From positions 2,482,001-2,546,000 of the forward strand of contig NZ_CP051130.1 in assembly GCF_013378055.1 (NCBI RefSeq): a stretch of DNA of 64,000 bases, read 5' to 3'. Below, in pieces: positions 33,179-42,474 of the stretch; position 1 is the stretch's first letter; every line of letters starts with the position of its first letter. The DNA is from Parasphingopyxis sp. CP4. GTDB taxonomy: Bacteria; Pseudomonadota; Alphaproteobacteria; Sphingomonadales; Sphingomonadaceae. The translations under genes and the position numbers were made by a program. Under the pieces are notes generated by a model, which was not told the origin of the DNA, searched no databases, and saw only the letters and a program-made list of their open reading frames with translations.

Positions 33179-34012
33179 ATGACCGATGACGCCCTTTCCC
33201 GGATCGCCGATGCGCTGGACCGGATTGCACCGCCACCCGGTGCGCCTGCCGATCCGCTCGCCCATCCGGCCTATGTCTGGCGCGGTGAACGGCTCCATGC
33301 GGCCCAGCATTTTGAGCCGTTGCCACTCGCCCTTCTCACCGGGATCGATGCGCAGAAAGAGGCGGTCCTCGAAAACAGCCGGCGATTGGCGCGCGGCGCG
33401 GCGGCCCATGATATCCTGCTCTGGGGATCGCGCGGATCGGGCAAGTCGATGCTCGCCAAGAGCGCGATTGCGGCGCTACAGGCCGAGGGTGAAACGCTTG
33501 CCCTGGTCGAAGTCGCGCCCGATCGCCTTGAAAGCCTGGCCGATCTGTTCGCGCTGCTCGCGCCGGTCGAGCGCGCCTTCATTCTGTTTATCGACGATAT
33601 CGGATTTGATGGTGATGCGGGGGCGGCGCGTGCCTTACGCTCGCTGCTGGAGGGCGGGGCGGAAGCGCGGCCGTCCAATATGCGGCTCTATGTCACCTCC
33701 AATCGGCGGCATATCGTCGCGCGCTCCATGGCCGAACAGGATGATCCGGTAAATCCGCGCGATGCCAGGGATGATAGCCTGGCGCTCGCCGATCGCTTTG
33801 GGCTGAGCCTTGGTTTTCATGCGGCAAACCAGGGCGATTTTCTCGCCATGGTCCGCGCCTATGCCGCGCATTTCGATCTGCCATTTGACGAAGCAGACGC
33901 CGTTGGCTGGGCGACCCGGCGCGGCGGGCGATCGGGCCGCGTGGCCTGGCAATATATTGTAGAGCTGGCCGGGAGGGATGGACGATCCCTTGCCGAACCG
34001 GCTTCGGACTGA
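33179..34012 (+). CDS. DUF815-family AAA+ ATPase
   Basis: 277 residues. Walker A GSRGSGKS and a Walker B-like LFIDDIGFD; also SNRRHIV and the ADRFGLSLGF sensor region typical of DUF815. N-terminal PAYVWRGERLHAAQHFEPLPLALLTGID is the family lead-in. No membrane segment. The family acts as an ATP-driven helper of unknown target. It lies 48 bp after prsT in the same direction and might be part of that transcript, but the family is found widely without it. Confidence 0.87.
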   Translation: MTDDALSRIADALDRIAPPPGAPADPLAHPAYVWRGERLHAAQHFEPLPLALLTGIDAQKEAVLENSRRLARGAAAHDILLWGSRGSGKSMLAKSAIAALQAEGETLALVEVAPDRLESLADLFALLAPVERAFILFIDDIGFDGDAGAARALRSLLEGGAEARPSNMRLYVTSNRRHIVARSMAEQDDPVNPRDARDDSLALADRFGLSLGFHAANQGDFLAMVRAYAAHFDLPFDEADAVGWATRRGGRSGRVAWQYIVELAGRDGRSLAEPASD

Positions 34013-34029
34013 GCCTTAAGGAGACAAAG

Positions 34030-34809
34030 ATGACCGATTTTCCCCTGCCCCATGCCTCGCATGATCTGACCGGCGAAGTCGCGCTGGTCACCGGTGCGAC
34101 ATCCGGCCTTGGCTGGCGCTTTGCGCGGGTGCTCGCGAGCGTTGGCGCGAAGGTTGCGATTGCAGGACGGCGGGAAGAGCGGCTCGAAGAACTGGCCAAG
34201 CTCATTGAGGCGGATGGCGGCGAAGCCCTGCCGGTCGTCGCGGACATGACGGATAATGAGAGCGTGCTGGCAATGATGGAGCAGGCCGAAAACGCGCTCG
34301 GCACGGTCACCATCCTCGTCAACAATGCGGGTATTCCCGATGCGCAATATGCGATGAAGATGGAGCTTGATCATATCGATCGCGTCTTCGACACCAATTT
34401 GCGCGGACCGTTCGTGCTGAGCTGCGAATTTGCGCGCCGGGTAAAAGGCGCGCGGAAACCCGGCCGGATCGTCAATATCGCCAGTGTCGCGGCCTATAAT
34501 TATTCCCCCGGTTCTGCCGCTGCGCTCTATTCGATCACCAAGGCCGGCATGGTCCGGATGACTGAAGCCCTGGCCGTCGAATGGTCGCCGTTCAATATCA
34601 ACGTCAACGGCATTGCGCCGGGCCTTGTGCGCTCGGAAATGTCGGACGGGATGCAGGAACGAATGGGCGATCTCACTAAATATTTCCCGCGCAAGAAGAT
34701 CATTGAAACCGAGCAGCTGGACAGCACTTTGCTCTATCTCTGCGCCCCGGCATCGGATTGCGTCACCGGCACGGTGATCAAGCTCGATGACGGACAGGGA
34801 AGCCGTTAG
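34030..34809 (+). CDS. SDR family NAD(P)-dependent oxidoreductase
   Basis: 259 residues, classical SDR. TGATSGLG (cofactor), AGRREERLEEL (Arg suggesting NADP), NNAG, catalytic Ser in NIASVAAYN, Tyr and Lys in YSITKAG. It would oxidise or reduce an alcohol/keto group in the cytoplasm. It starts 17 bp after the DUF815 gene with AGGAG nearby and ends just before a REP-like repeat. No specific substrate can be named. Confidence 0.9.
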   Translation: MTDFPLPHASHDLTGEVALVTGATSGLGWRFARVLASVGAKVAIAGRREERLEELAKLIEADGGEALPVVADMTDNESVLAMMEQAENALGTVTILVNNAGIPDAQYAMKMELDHIDRVFDTNLRGPFVLSCEFARRVKGARKPGRIVNIASVAAYNYSPGSAAALYSITKAGMVRMTEALAVEWSPFNINVNGIAPGLVRSEMSDGMQERMGDLTKYFPRKKIIETEQLDSTLLYLCAPASDCVTGTVIKLDDGQGSR

Positions 34810-34820
34810 AACACCAACCC

Positions 34821-34911
34821 CGTCACCCTGAACTTGTTTCAGGGTCTACTTGTCCGTCGGCACTGTCGGTGCGAGATGATAAGTGGATGCTGAAGCAAGT
34901 TCAGCATGACG
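34821..34911. repeat. REP-like palindromic repeat, copy A
   Basis: About 91 bp with hairpins CCCTGAA-CTTG-TTTCAGGG and ATGCTGAA-GCAAG-TTCAGCAT at its two ends. It is the reverse complement, with divergence in the middle, of the copies at 55852-55944 and 59840-59931. It fills the gap between two co-directional genes and ends eight bases before the next ribosome binding site. Confidence 0.85.
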
Positions 34912-34929
34912 ATCAAATAGGAGATGGCC

Positions 34930-36144
34930 ATGTCTGGAACTGTTGCTGGATCGTGCGACCCAAAATTTGCCGCCTTGCGCGAGGAATTTGAGCGCAATTT
35001 TGCCGAGCGCGGTGAGGTGGGCGCGTCGGTCTGCCTCAGCGTCGATGGCGAGACATTGGTTGATCTGTGGGGCGGTGTTGCTGACCCGGAAACCGGCGAG
35101 GCCTGGGAAGAGAATACAACCTCGATCGTCTTTTCCTGCACCAAGGCAGCGGTGGCGCTCTGCGCGCATATCCTGATCGATCGTGGCGAATTGGAGCTCC
35201 ATCGGCCGGTCGCCGATTACTGGCCCGGCTTTGCGCAAAAGGGCAAGGAAGCGACCACGGTCCAGATGATGCTCAATCATCAAAGCGCGGTCCCGGCGCT
35301 GCGCGAGCCGGTAAAGCCCGGCGGGTTCCTCGATTGGGATTATATGATCGAGCGGATGGAGCAAGAGGAAGCCTGGTTCGAACCGGGCGTGACCGCCGGC
35401 TATCATATGATCAATTTCGGCTGGACGGTGGGCGAGCTTGTCCATCGCGTGTCCGGTAAAAAGCTCGGCCAGTTTTTCTGCGACGAAGTGGCCGATCCAT
35501 TGGGCGCCGACTTCTGGATCGGCATCCCCGAGGATTTCGATCACCCGATCGCACCCATCCAGATGTATCAGCCGACCGGCTCGGAAACGCCGATCCCGTT
35601 CACCATCAATCTGATGACCCAGCCGGATTCACTCCAGTCCCTGAGCTTTCTCAATACCGGTGGCTGGGGCCCCAATGATGCCGATGGCCATCGCGCGGAA
35701 ATTGGCGGTGGCGGGGGCATCTCCAATGCCCGTGGCCAAGTCGCCATGTATACGCCGCTTGCCAATGGCGGTTCCCATAATGGCGTGACCTTGGTCGGGG
35801 CAGACCGGCTGGCGGCGATGGAGCGCTGCTCGGTTGCCACTGGTGTCGATGCGACCTTGCTCAGCCGTACCCGCTTTGCTTCGGGCTTTATGAAATCGAT
35901 GGACAATCGCGCCTATCCGGGCGGCGATCAGACCAGCGCGATCATCGGCGATCGGGCATTCGGCCATGTCGGTGCGGGCGGATCGATCGGCTTTGCCGAC
36001 CCTGAATGCAATCTCGCCTTCAGCTATACGATGAACCAGATGGGGCTTGGCATCATGCTCAACGAGCGCTGCCAGAGCCTGATCGATCGGGCCTATGAGA
36101 TTTTGGGCTATCGCTCCAATGTGTCGGGCGCCTGGGTGCGCTGA
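34930..36144 (+). CDS. Serine hydrolase of the beta-lactamase/EstB fold
   Basis: 404 residues. SCTK is the SxxK nucleophile motif, Tyr in GYHMINFGW is the second catalytic group, and GHVGAGGS corresponds to the third motif. Such family VIII enzymes are mostly esterases. I prefer ATG 34930 because AGGAG (34919-34923) is six bases away; ATG 34924 is too close. No signal peptide, so cytoplasmic. A REP-like repeat directly precedes the ribosome site. Confidence 0.88.
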   Translation: MSGTVAGSCDPKFAALREEFERNFAERGEVGASVCLSVDGETLVDLWGGVADPETGEAWEENTTSIVFSCTKAAVALCAHILIDRGELELHRPVADYWPGFAQKGKEATTVQMMLNHQSAVPALREPVKPGGFLDWDYMIERMEQEEAWFEPGVTAGYHMINFGWTVGELVHRVSGKKLGQFFCDEVADPLGADFWIGIPEDFDHPIAPIQMYQPTGSETPIPFTINLMTQPDSLQSLSFLNTGGWGPNDADGHRAEIGGGGGISNARGQVAMYTPLANGGSHNGVTLVGADRLAAMERCSVATGVDATLLSRTRFASGFMKSMDNRAYPGGDQTSAIIGDRAFGHVGAGGSIGFADPECNLAFSYTMNQMGLGIMLNERCQSLIDRAYEILGYRSNVSGAWVR

Positions 36145-36167
36145 CTGCCAACAGAAAGAGACCCGCG

Positions 36168-36752
36168 ATGAAACTCTACCTTTCCCCCGGGGCCTGTAGC
36201 CTGGCCGCTCATATCGCGCTTGCCGAAAGCGGCGCTGCGTACGAGACGGTGAAGGTTGATATTCGCAAGAAGCTGCTGCCCGACGGCAGCGATTTTCGCG
36301 CTGTGACGCCCAAGGCCTATGTGCCGGTTCTGGCGACCGATGATGCCGGCATGATCACGGAAGCACCGGCCGTGCTGTCCTATCTCGCGGACAAATTCGA
36401 TGTCGGGCCGGGTGCCGGAGCGGACAAATATGCGATGATCGGCTGGCTCGGCTTTGTCGGCACGGAGATCCACAAACAATTCGTCCCGCTCTTCTGGAAT
36501 GGCAGCGAGGAAAACCAGCAAGCCGCCCGCGAAAAACTGGCTGAACGCTTCGCGCTGACGGTTGAGCTGATGGATGGCGCAGACTGGCTGGTCGGCGGTA
36601 AGCCAAGCGTCGCCGACAATTATCTCTTCACCGTGCTGCGCTGGGCGCAGGCCGTGAAAATCCCGCTCCCCGCCGAGCTTGAAGCCTATCAGGCGCGCAA
36701 CCTGGAGCGCACCAGCGTGCAAAAGGCGCTGGCCGATGAGGGGCTCGCCTAG
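36168..36752 (+). CDS. Glutathione S-transferase, beta-class-like
   Basis: 194 residues. N-terminal thioredoxin fold MKLYLSPGACSLAAHIAL with Cys10 at the position typical of bacterial beta-class GSTs, VPVL cis-Pro loop, TEAPAVLSYLAD for glutathione binding, and an all-helical second domain with GGKPSVADNYLF. It conjugates or reduces compounds with glutathione in the cytoplasm. It follows the esterase by 23 bp, so likely co-transcribed. Confidence 0.9.
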   Translation: MKLYLSPGACSLAAHIALAESGAAYETVKVDIRKKLLPDGSDFRAVTPKAYVPVLATDDAGMITEAPAVLSYLADKFDVGPGAGADKYAMIGWLGFVGTEIHKQFVPLFWNGSEENQQAAREKLAERFALTVELMDGADWLVGGKPSVADNYLFTVLRWAQAVKIPLPAELEAYQARNLERTSVQKALADEGLA

Positions 36753-36761
36753 CGCGACCCA

Positions 36762-37412
36762 TCACCCACGATCGAGGATGATCGTCCAGCGGTAAATATC
36801 GGGTGAGGCACTGTCGGCTTCGGCGATCGCGGTAGGCGCCAACGCACCCAGATCGCGGAACAGCTCGTCTTCGGCATTGAGTTCGGCCTCGTCCGAAAAA
36901 TACATCTGCGTGGTCAGCTCGCGGGCCTCATCCGCGATCCGGCCATGAATATGCGGAGTCCGATGGCCAATCGGCGAGTCATAGCCGCCGGGCTTCACAG
37001 TTGTGATACGCCATGCCCCGTCGGCACCCGTGCGCAGGTCGGCATAGCTTTGGAAATTCGGGTCGAGCGGCGCGGTGCTGATATCGCCGGGATGATGATA
37101 GCGACCGGCCGCATTGGCCTGCCACAAGCGCAGCCGCGCTCCTTCAATCGGATTGCCCAGCCGGTCGAGCACCCGGCCATGAACTTGGATCACCTGACCG
37201 GCAGCGCGTTCGCTTCGATCTCCGAATTGCGTGAGGTCGGCATCGCTATCGGTTGGAAAATCGACTGGGAAGAAGGGCCCTTCCGGCCCGCCTGCAGTGG
37301 CTGTCCGCATGTCCTGCGCCATGCCGCGACTGCAACCCGCCAATGTGGCGACCGACCCCAGTGCGGCCCCGGTAAAAATCCGGCGCGAAATGAGCGTGTG
37401 ACGATCAGCCAT
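36762..37412 (-). CDS. Tat-exported intradiol dioxygenase-like lipoprotein
   Basis: 216 residues. RR10-11 followed by a hydrophobic region and LAGC (24-27) gives a Tat lipoprotein signal. The body matches the protocatechuate 3,4-dioxygenase beta fold: EGPFFP, GRVLDRLGNPIEGARLRLWQ, and the four ferric iron ligands Tyr105, Tyr144, His154 and His156 (RTPHIHG). Extracytoplasmic members of this fold exist with unknown substrates. GGGAG precedes ATG 37412. It follows uup by 68 bp. Confidence 0.88.
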   Translation of the reverse strand: MADRHTLISRRIFTGAALGSVATLAGCSRGMAQDMRTATAGGPEGPFFPVDFPTDSDADLTQFGDRSERAAGQVIQVHGRVLDRLGNPIEGARLRLWQANAAGRYHHPGDISTAPLDPNFQSYADLRTGADGAWRITTVKPGGYDSPIGHRTPHIHGRIADEARELTTQMYFSDEAELNAEDELFRDLGALAPTAIAEADSASPDIYRWTIILDRG

Positions 37413-37480
37413 GGCATATCTCCCAGGGGACAGAATCTACAGCAATCCGGGAGCGAAACAATGAAGCCGCGTGTGCAACT

Positions 37481-39283
37481 TTATCCGGCGTCCAGCTTTT
37501 CCGCCATTTCTGCGACTTCGAGCCAGCGTTCTTCATGCGCAGCGCGGGTGGCGCGTGCCTGTTCGATCTGCTCGGTAAGCGCATGAAAACGTTCGGTATC
37601 GCGCTGGTAAAGATCAGGATCGGCGAGCTCGGTTTCGGCCTTGGCGATGGCCGCTTCAATCGCGTCAATCTCTCCGGGTAATCGGTCGAGATCACGCTGA
37701 TCTTTATAGCTGAGTTTTTTCTGCGGGGACGGCGATGATTGCGAGCGGGCCGGCTTCGCCTTGGCTTTTGGCTTTGGGGTCTGGCTGCGCGGCGTGCGCT
37801 TCTTTTCCCAATCCTCATAGCCACCGGCGACAATATCGACCGTACCTGAGCCATCGAGGCCAAGCGTGATCGTGACGGTGCGATCGAGAAAATCGCGATC
37901 ATGGCTGACGATCAGGACGGTGCCTTCATAATCGGCGATCACTTCCTGCAACAGGTCGAGCGTTTCCATGTCGAGATCGTTGGTCGGTTCGTCGAGCACG
38001 AGCAGGTTGGAGGTCTTGGCAAATTCGCGCGCCAGCAACAGCCGCGATCGTTCGCCGCCCGAAAAGGTGCCGATCCGTGCATCGGTCAGTTTTGGGTCGA
38101 AGAGGAAATCCTTCAGATAGGCTTCGATCCGCTTGGGCGTGCCGTTCACATCGATCCAGTCGCTGCCCTCGCTCAACACGTCGCGGACGCGTTTTTCCGG
38201 CTCGAGTAGCGCGCGATGCTGGTCGATGATGACGGCCTCCAGCGTCTTGGCCCGTTTGATCCGGCCGCTATCGGGCTCGATCTCCCCGGTCAGCAGCTTG
38301 AGCAGCGTCGTCTTGCCCGCGCCATTTGCGCCGACAATGCCGATCCGATCGCCGCGTTGAATTTTGAGCGTGAAATCATCGATGATCGTACGTTGATCTT
38401 TGCCCTCGCCATAGCTTTTCGACACGCGACGCGCATCGATCACGCTTTTCGTCTTCACCTCGTCGCTCTCGACATTGAGCTTCGCGACCCCGGTCGGCCC
38501 GAGCATCTTTTCGCGCTGGGCGCGCAATTCGTAGAGCTTGGTCAGCCGACCCTGGTTGCGTTTGCGCCGCGCGGTAACCCCACGATGCAGCCAATGGGTT
38601 TCGATCTTGAGCTTCGCATCCATGCGCTCGGCGGCCTTGGCCTCTTCGGCGTAGATTTTCTCGACCCAGGCATCATAGCCGCCAAAGCCGATCTCCGCGC
38701 GCCGCAGATTGCCGCGATCGAGCCAGAGCGTGGCGTTGGTCAATCGCTTGAGGAAGGTGCGGTCATGGCTGATCGCGATGAACGCGCCTTTGAAACGGCC
38801 GAGCCAGTCCTCGAGCCAATCGATCGCCGTCAGGTCGAGATGGTTGGTCGGCTCATCAAGCAGCAACAGGTCAGGGTTCTGCGCGAGGGCACGGGAGATC
38901 GCCGCGCGACGCTGTTCGCCCCCGGATGCGGTTGCGATCGGTGTGTCGAGATCGACACCCAGCTGGCCGGCGATGGAATCCAGCTCATGCGGCGCTGGAG
39001 CATCGTTGCCAGCAAGCGCCCAATCGCGCAGGCTTTCATGGCCCTCCATATTGGGTTCCTGCTCCAGCAACACGATCTGGGTGCCCGGCTGGATGGTGCG
39101 GCGGCCTTCATCGGCCTCGATCTGGTCGGCGAGCAGGCGGAACAGGGTCGTTTTCCCGGTGCCATTGCGGCCGATCAGCGCCAGCCTGTCGCGCGCACCG
39201 ATATGCACATCGAGCCCGCGAAACAGCCAACCGGTACCCTGGTTCAGGCCCAGATTTTCATAGGAGAGAATGGGCGCAGCCAT
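37481..39283 (-). CDS. uup: ABC-F family ATPase, Uup-like
   Basis: 600 residues: two ABC ATPase domains without membrane segments. Walker A GRNGTGKTT and GANGAGKTT, signatures SGGEQRR and SGGERSR, Walker B LLLLDEPTNHLD and LLVLDEPTNDLD. The linker WLHRGVTARRKRNQGRL is of Uup type, and the C-terminal Lys/Pro tail with coiled coil is Uup-specific. Uup acts in ribosome or DNA-related quality control. Start ATG 39283 (MAAPILSYEN); upstream frame is not conserved. Confidence 0.92.
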   Translation of the reverse strand: MAAPILSYENLGLNQGTGWLFRGLDVHIGARDRLALIGRNGTGKTTLFRLLADQIEADEGRRTIQPGTQIVLLEQEPNMEGHESLRDWALAGNDAPAPHELDSIAGQLGVDLDTPIATASGGEQRRAAISRALAQNPDLLLLDEPTNHLDLTAIDWLEDWLGRFKGAFIAISHDRTFLKRLTNATLWLDRGNLRRAEIGFGGYDAWVEKIYAEEAKAAERMDAKLKIETHWLHRGVTARRKRNQGRLTKLYELRAQREKMLGPTGVAKLNVESDEVKTKSVIDARRVSKSYGEGKDQRTIIDDFTLKIQRGDRIGIVGANGAGKTTLLKLLTGEIEPDSGRIKRAKTLEAVIIDQHRALLEPEKRVRDVLSEGSDWIDVNGTPKRIEAYLKDFLFDPKLTDARIGTFSGGERSRLLLAREFAKTSNLLVLDEPTNDLDMETLDLLQEVIADYEGTVLIVSHDRDFLDRTVTITLGLDGSGTVDIVAGGYEDWEKKRTPRSQTPKPKAKAKPARSQSSPSPQKKLSYKDQRDLDRLPGEIDAIEAAIAKAETELADPDLYQRDTERFHALTEQIEQARATRAAHEERWLEVAEMAEKLDAG

Positions 39284-39395
39284 GCGCGTCCTGTAAGCGC
39301 CGCGCGCCGGGATCGCCAGCCCTGTCTGTGCCGAGCATCCAAAGCACCGCAATTGGCTGTTGACGCTATCCCTCGGGCCTATTATTTATATTGAG

Positions 39396-39540
39396 AAGCA
39401 CTTGCAATAACACTGTCCTTGCAACCGGCAGTGTGTGGATGACCGCCGCTTCCCAGCTCTTCCCCTCAGAGCGCGCTCCGGGAACAGTGTCAGCTCAAAA
39501 GGGCGCTTCGCAGGCCATTGTGCTGCGAAGCGCCTTTTTT
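39396..39540 (+). ncRNA. Candidate trans-acting small RNA
   Basis: No gene on this strand, yet there is a promoter-like TTGACG-N17-TATTTA (39360-39388) and a perfect terminator (39502-39540). Between them ACACTGT (39410-39416) pairs with ACAGTGT (39484-39490), enclosing a hairpin GCTC-TTCCCCTCA-GAGC whose C-rich loop is complementary to ribosome binding sites. This is the typical shape of a roughly 145-nt Hfq-type sRNA. The start is estimated from the promoter only. Confidence 0.5.
39502..39540 (+). terminator. Strong rho-independent terminator
   Basis: GGCGCTTCGCAG and CTGCGAAGCGCC form a perfect 12-bp stem (39502-39513 with 39523-39534), then T6. It faces right and cannot serve uup, which is read leftward and starts at 39283. 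Confidence 0.85.
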
Positions 39541-39623
39541 GTTGGGGCCGTCCCGTCTCGTCCGGGGCCTGACTGGGGAGCCGATCTGGCCAAATCGCGC
39601 AAACTCTGCCAGCTTCCCGCGCC

Positions 39624-40037
39624 ATGTGGCGGACGATCCTGCTTTATGCATTGGTGCTTGCTGGGGCGGCGGCCCTGCTCGAATGGATCGAATATCAATA
39701 TCTGGTGCGCACCATCTCGCGCGATGCGACGATTATTGTCATCGCCATCGGCTTTGCCGCGCTCGGGCTATGGGTTGGGCATCGGCTGACCGCGCGGACC
39801 CTGCCCGATGATGACAGTATCAATGATGCAGGAATCGCCTCGCTCGGACTGACCGAGCGTGAATATGAAGTGTTGGAACAGCTCGCTGCTGGTCAATCCA
39901 ACAAGGAAATCGCCCGTGCGCTCGGAATTTCTCCCAACACGGTGAAGACGCATGTCGCCCGGCTTTTCGAAAAACTGGAAGTGCAGCGCCGCACCCAGGC
40001 GATCGACAAGGCGCGGCGCCTCGCGCTGATTCGCTAG
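39624..40037 (+). CDS. Membrane-anchored LuxR-type regulator
   Basis: 137 residues. Two membrane segments (about 4-21 and 33-53) are joined to a LuxR/GerE helix-turn-helix (about 75-130: [27 protein letters not shown], then [13 protein letters not shown]). It would bind DNA while fixed in the inner membrane. There is no receiver or autoinducer domain. A ribosome site is hardly visible. It precedes a DUF4199 gene by 127 bp, a pairing known elsewhere. Target genes unknown. Confidence 0.85.
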   Translation: MWRTILLYALVLAGAAALLEWIEYQYLVRTISRDATIIVIAIGFAALGLWVGHRLTARTLPDDDSINDAGIASLGLTEREYEVLEQLAAGQSNKEIARALGISPNTVKTHVARLFEKLEVQRRTQAIDKARRLALIR

Positions 40038-40164
40038 AAGCCGCGTCATCCAAATGGGCCATTTCACGCAAATCACCCTTTTGGGCGATAGGATCGCGCC
40101 CCGAATCTGCCTAGCCAATGCCCAGTACCGAAAAGGGCCTATCACCCAATAGGAAGGGGACATC

Positions 40165-40695
40165 ATGACCAGAATCGCACTCATCTATGGCAGCCTGTCA
40201 GGGCTCGTTGTTATCACCGCCATGATCGCCGGGCTTACTTATGGAGACACGGTCGGCTTCCTGGCCTCTGAATGGGTTGGCTATCTCATCATGCTGATCG
40301 CCTTTTCGATGGTCTTCATGGGCATCAAACGCTATCGTGATGGTGAGAAGGGCGGGGTGATCGGTTTTGGCAGAGCCTTCCTGGTCGGGCTGGCAATCGC
40401 GCTTGTTGCGGGGATCGCCTATGTGATCACCTGGGAAATCTACCTTGCCTTTAGCGGCAATCAGTTCATCGATGGCTATATTGCCGGGCTAATCGAGGCT
40501 GAGCGGGCCGCAGGCGTCACCGGCGCAGCGCTTGACGCAAAAATTGCCGAATTCAACGCCCTGGCGGAAGGCTATGCCAATCCGCTGTTCCGCGTGCCGA
40601 TGACCTTCCTGGAAATCTTCCCGGTCGGGCTGGTCGTATCGCTGGTGTCGGCAGCGATCCTGCGCAAGTCGGACGTGTTGCCGGCGCGCGGCTAA
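40165..40695 (+). CDS. DUF4199 membrane protein
   Basis: 176 residues with four hydrophobic segments (about 8-27, 37-52, 70-90, 145-168). A Gly-rich FGRAFLVGLAIALVAG and a conserved polar loop between segments are seen in DUF4199. Inner membrane; role unknown. It is co-directional with and next to the membrane LuxR regulator, so either may sense or be controlled by the other. AGGAAGGGG precedes the ATG. Confidence 0.75.
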   Translation: MTRIALIYGSLSGLVVITAMIAGLTYGDTVGFLASEWVGYLIMLIAFSMVFMGIKRYRDGEKGGVIGFGRAFLVGLAIALVAGIAYVITWEIYLAFSGNQFIDGYIAGLIEAERAAGVTGAALDAKIAEFNALAEGYANPLFRVPMTFLEIFPVGLVVSLVSAAILRKSDVLPARG

Positions 40696-40698
40696 ACG

Positions 40699-42303
40699 CT
40701 AGGGCGCGGTGGGCTGCGACGCCCGCTGCGCCTCGACCATTGCGGCCACGCTTTCGAGCAGGGCCGGGGCGTCATAGACAATCCCGTCCTTGATCGTCCA
40801 ACGCACCCCGCCAACCCGTTCACGCTGGTTGGTTTCGCGGTTCAGTCGCAAATGGCCCGTGCCGTAGAGCACTTTCAGATTATCGAGCGGGTTTTCTGGT
40901 ACGATTACCAGATCGGCGAGCATGCCGGGCCGGACGATCCCGAAGGGCGGTTCTTCGCCGCGCGGAGCGTAAATCTCCCGCGCGCCATTGATGGTTGCGG
41001 CCTGGATCACTTCGAGCGGCGTGAAGCCGGCTTCCTGCAGCATCTCGAGTTCACCCACATAGGAAAAACCCCAAGTCTGGTAGATATAGCCGGGATCCGA
41101 CCCCACGGTCACGCGCCCGCCGCGATCCTTGTACGCATTGGTGAGCGCCATCCAGGGCCGGTAGAAATTCCGCCAGGCGACTTCGTCTTCGGTTGTCCAG
41201 TCATGATAATAGGAACCATGATTGGTGAGGCTCGGCTGGAAGAAATCCCAGAGCGAAGGCAGCGTATAGCGCTCATGCCATTCAAAGGTCCGCGCCCGGG
41301 CGACATCGCGGGACGCGACATAGATGTTGAAGGTCGGGCTCAGCGTGACGTCATTTTCGAGCAGCAGATCGAGATAGGCATTCCATTCGTCACTGCCCGG
41401 TTCGACAATCTGTTCGGCCAGCCGCGCGACTTCTGAAAAGCGGGATTGCTCGTCGAGATAATTATAGTCGTTCGGATAGCGGACGACCGGTCCATCGGCG
41501 AGCAGCGATTCAAAATGGCCGTAGAAGTGGGTAATTCCCGCCAGGCCGAATTCCACGGCCCGGGCCGCATTCACTTCGGCCACTCCGCGCTGGCCAAGAT
41601 GCGCAACTGTGCCAAGATTATGCGCTTCGGCTTCGTCGAGCGCAGCGGCGAGCACCGCCGGGGGAACCTGGTTGAAGAATTTGACGCCGTCATAACCGCG
41701 ACCAGCGGCCCATCTGACCCAGGCGCGCGCCTGGCCGGGACTATCGACAGCGCCGCCGCTCCATTCGTCGCCGAACACGGCATAGGCATAGATGCGCGGG
41801 GCGACGATGCTGTTTGCCCGGCTGCGCGCACGATCGCTGATCGCCATATTATTGGGGCCGCTATAAATGGGCACGCCGCGAACCGTCGTCACGCCATGGG
41901 CGAGCCACAGCCGGTAGCCATAGCTCGCATTGGGAGCCTTGGACGGGTCCCCATTATGGCCGTGCACATCGACAAAGCCGGGCATCACATACATGCCTTC
42001 TGCCTCAATCACATGATCGACCGACTGGGGTGAGCGAGACCGAGCGCCGCCGCGATAAATTGCTTCGATCCGATTCCCGGCGATGACTATATCGACCGGG
42101 CCTTCGGGCGGTGCACCGCTGCCATCGATCAGCGTCGCGCCGCGGATCAGCATGCGACCGAATGGGCCAACGCCTTCGCCCGCCATCCGATCGGGGACAC
42201 GTTCCATGGCCACCGGGTTCTGCGCCTGGCTACCCGTGGGTAGTGCGATGATGATCGCGAGCAGCGCCACAACAGCCGCAAGCGAAGAAACGAGCCGGAT
42301 CAT
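40699..42303 (-). CDS. Exported amidohydrolase family protein
   Basis: 534 residues with a Sec signal peptide (cleaved after SQA). Cyclic amidohydrolase barrel: IRGATLIDGSG, PGFVDVHGHNGD (HxH metal site), AHLGQRG, ITHFYGHFE, VGSDPGYIYQTWG (metal Asp), and the C-terminal beta domain GMLADLVIVPENPL. I prefer ATG 42303, with GGGGG upstream, over GTG 42309. Periplasmic hydrolysis of an amide or peptide-like compound is likely; substrate unknown. A second exported amidohydrolase is at 46680. Confidence 0.88.
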   Translation of the reverse strand: MIRLVSSLAAVVALLAIIIALPTGSQAQNPVAMERVPDRMAGEGVGPFGRMLIRGATLIDGSGAPPEGPVDIVIAGNRIEAIYRGGARSRSPQSVDHVIEAEGMYVMPGFVDVHGHNGDPSKAPNASYGYRLWLAHGVTTVRGVPIYSGPNNMAISDRARSRANSIVAPRIYAYAVFGDEWSGGAVDSPGQARAWVRWAAGRGYDGVKFFNQVPPAVLAAALDEAEAHNLGTVAHLGQRGVAEVNAARAVEFGLAGITHFYGHFESLLADGPVVRYPNDYNYLDEQSRFSEVARLAEQIVEPGSDEWNAYLDLLLENDVTLSPTFNIYVASRDVARARTFEWHERYTLPSLWDFFQPSLTNHGSYYHDWTTEDEVAWRNFYRPWMALTNAYKDRGGRVTVGSDPGYIYQTWGFSYVGELEMLQEAGFTPLEVIQAATINGAREIYAPRGEEPPFGIVRPGMLADLVIVPENPLDNLKVLYGTGHLRLNRETNQRERVGGVRWTIKDGIVYDAPALLESVAAMVEAQRASQPTAP

Positions 42304-42474
42304 AGACACCCCCTGTTAACCATTACTGCGGCCATAGCCCGCACACGGGCGGCTTTCAAAGCATTGCGCACCAAGGGGAAAGCCTTTGCGACATAGATGC
42401 AACACTTTTTCCTGAACCGCGACCGGCAGCCATATTCACCAGTTGTTCAATGCCCCTCATCTATGCCAGCGAGC

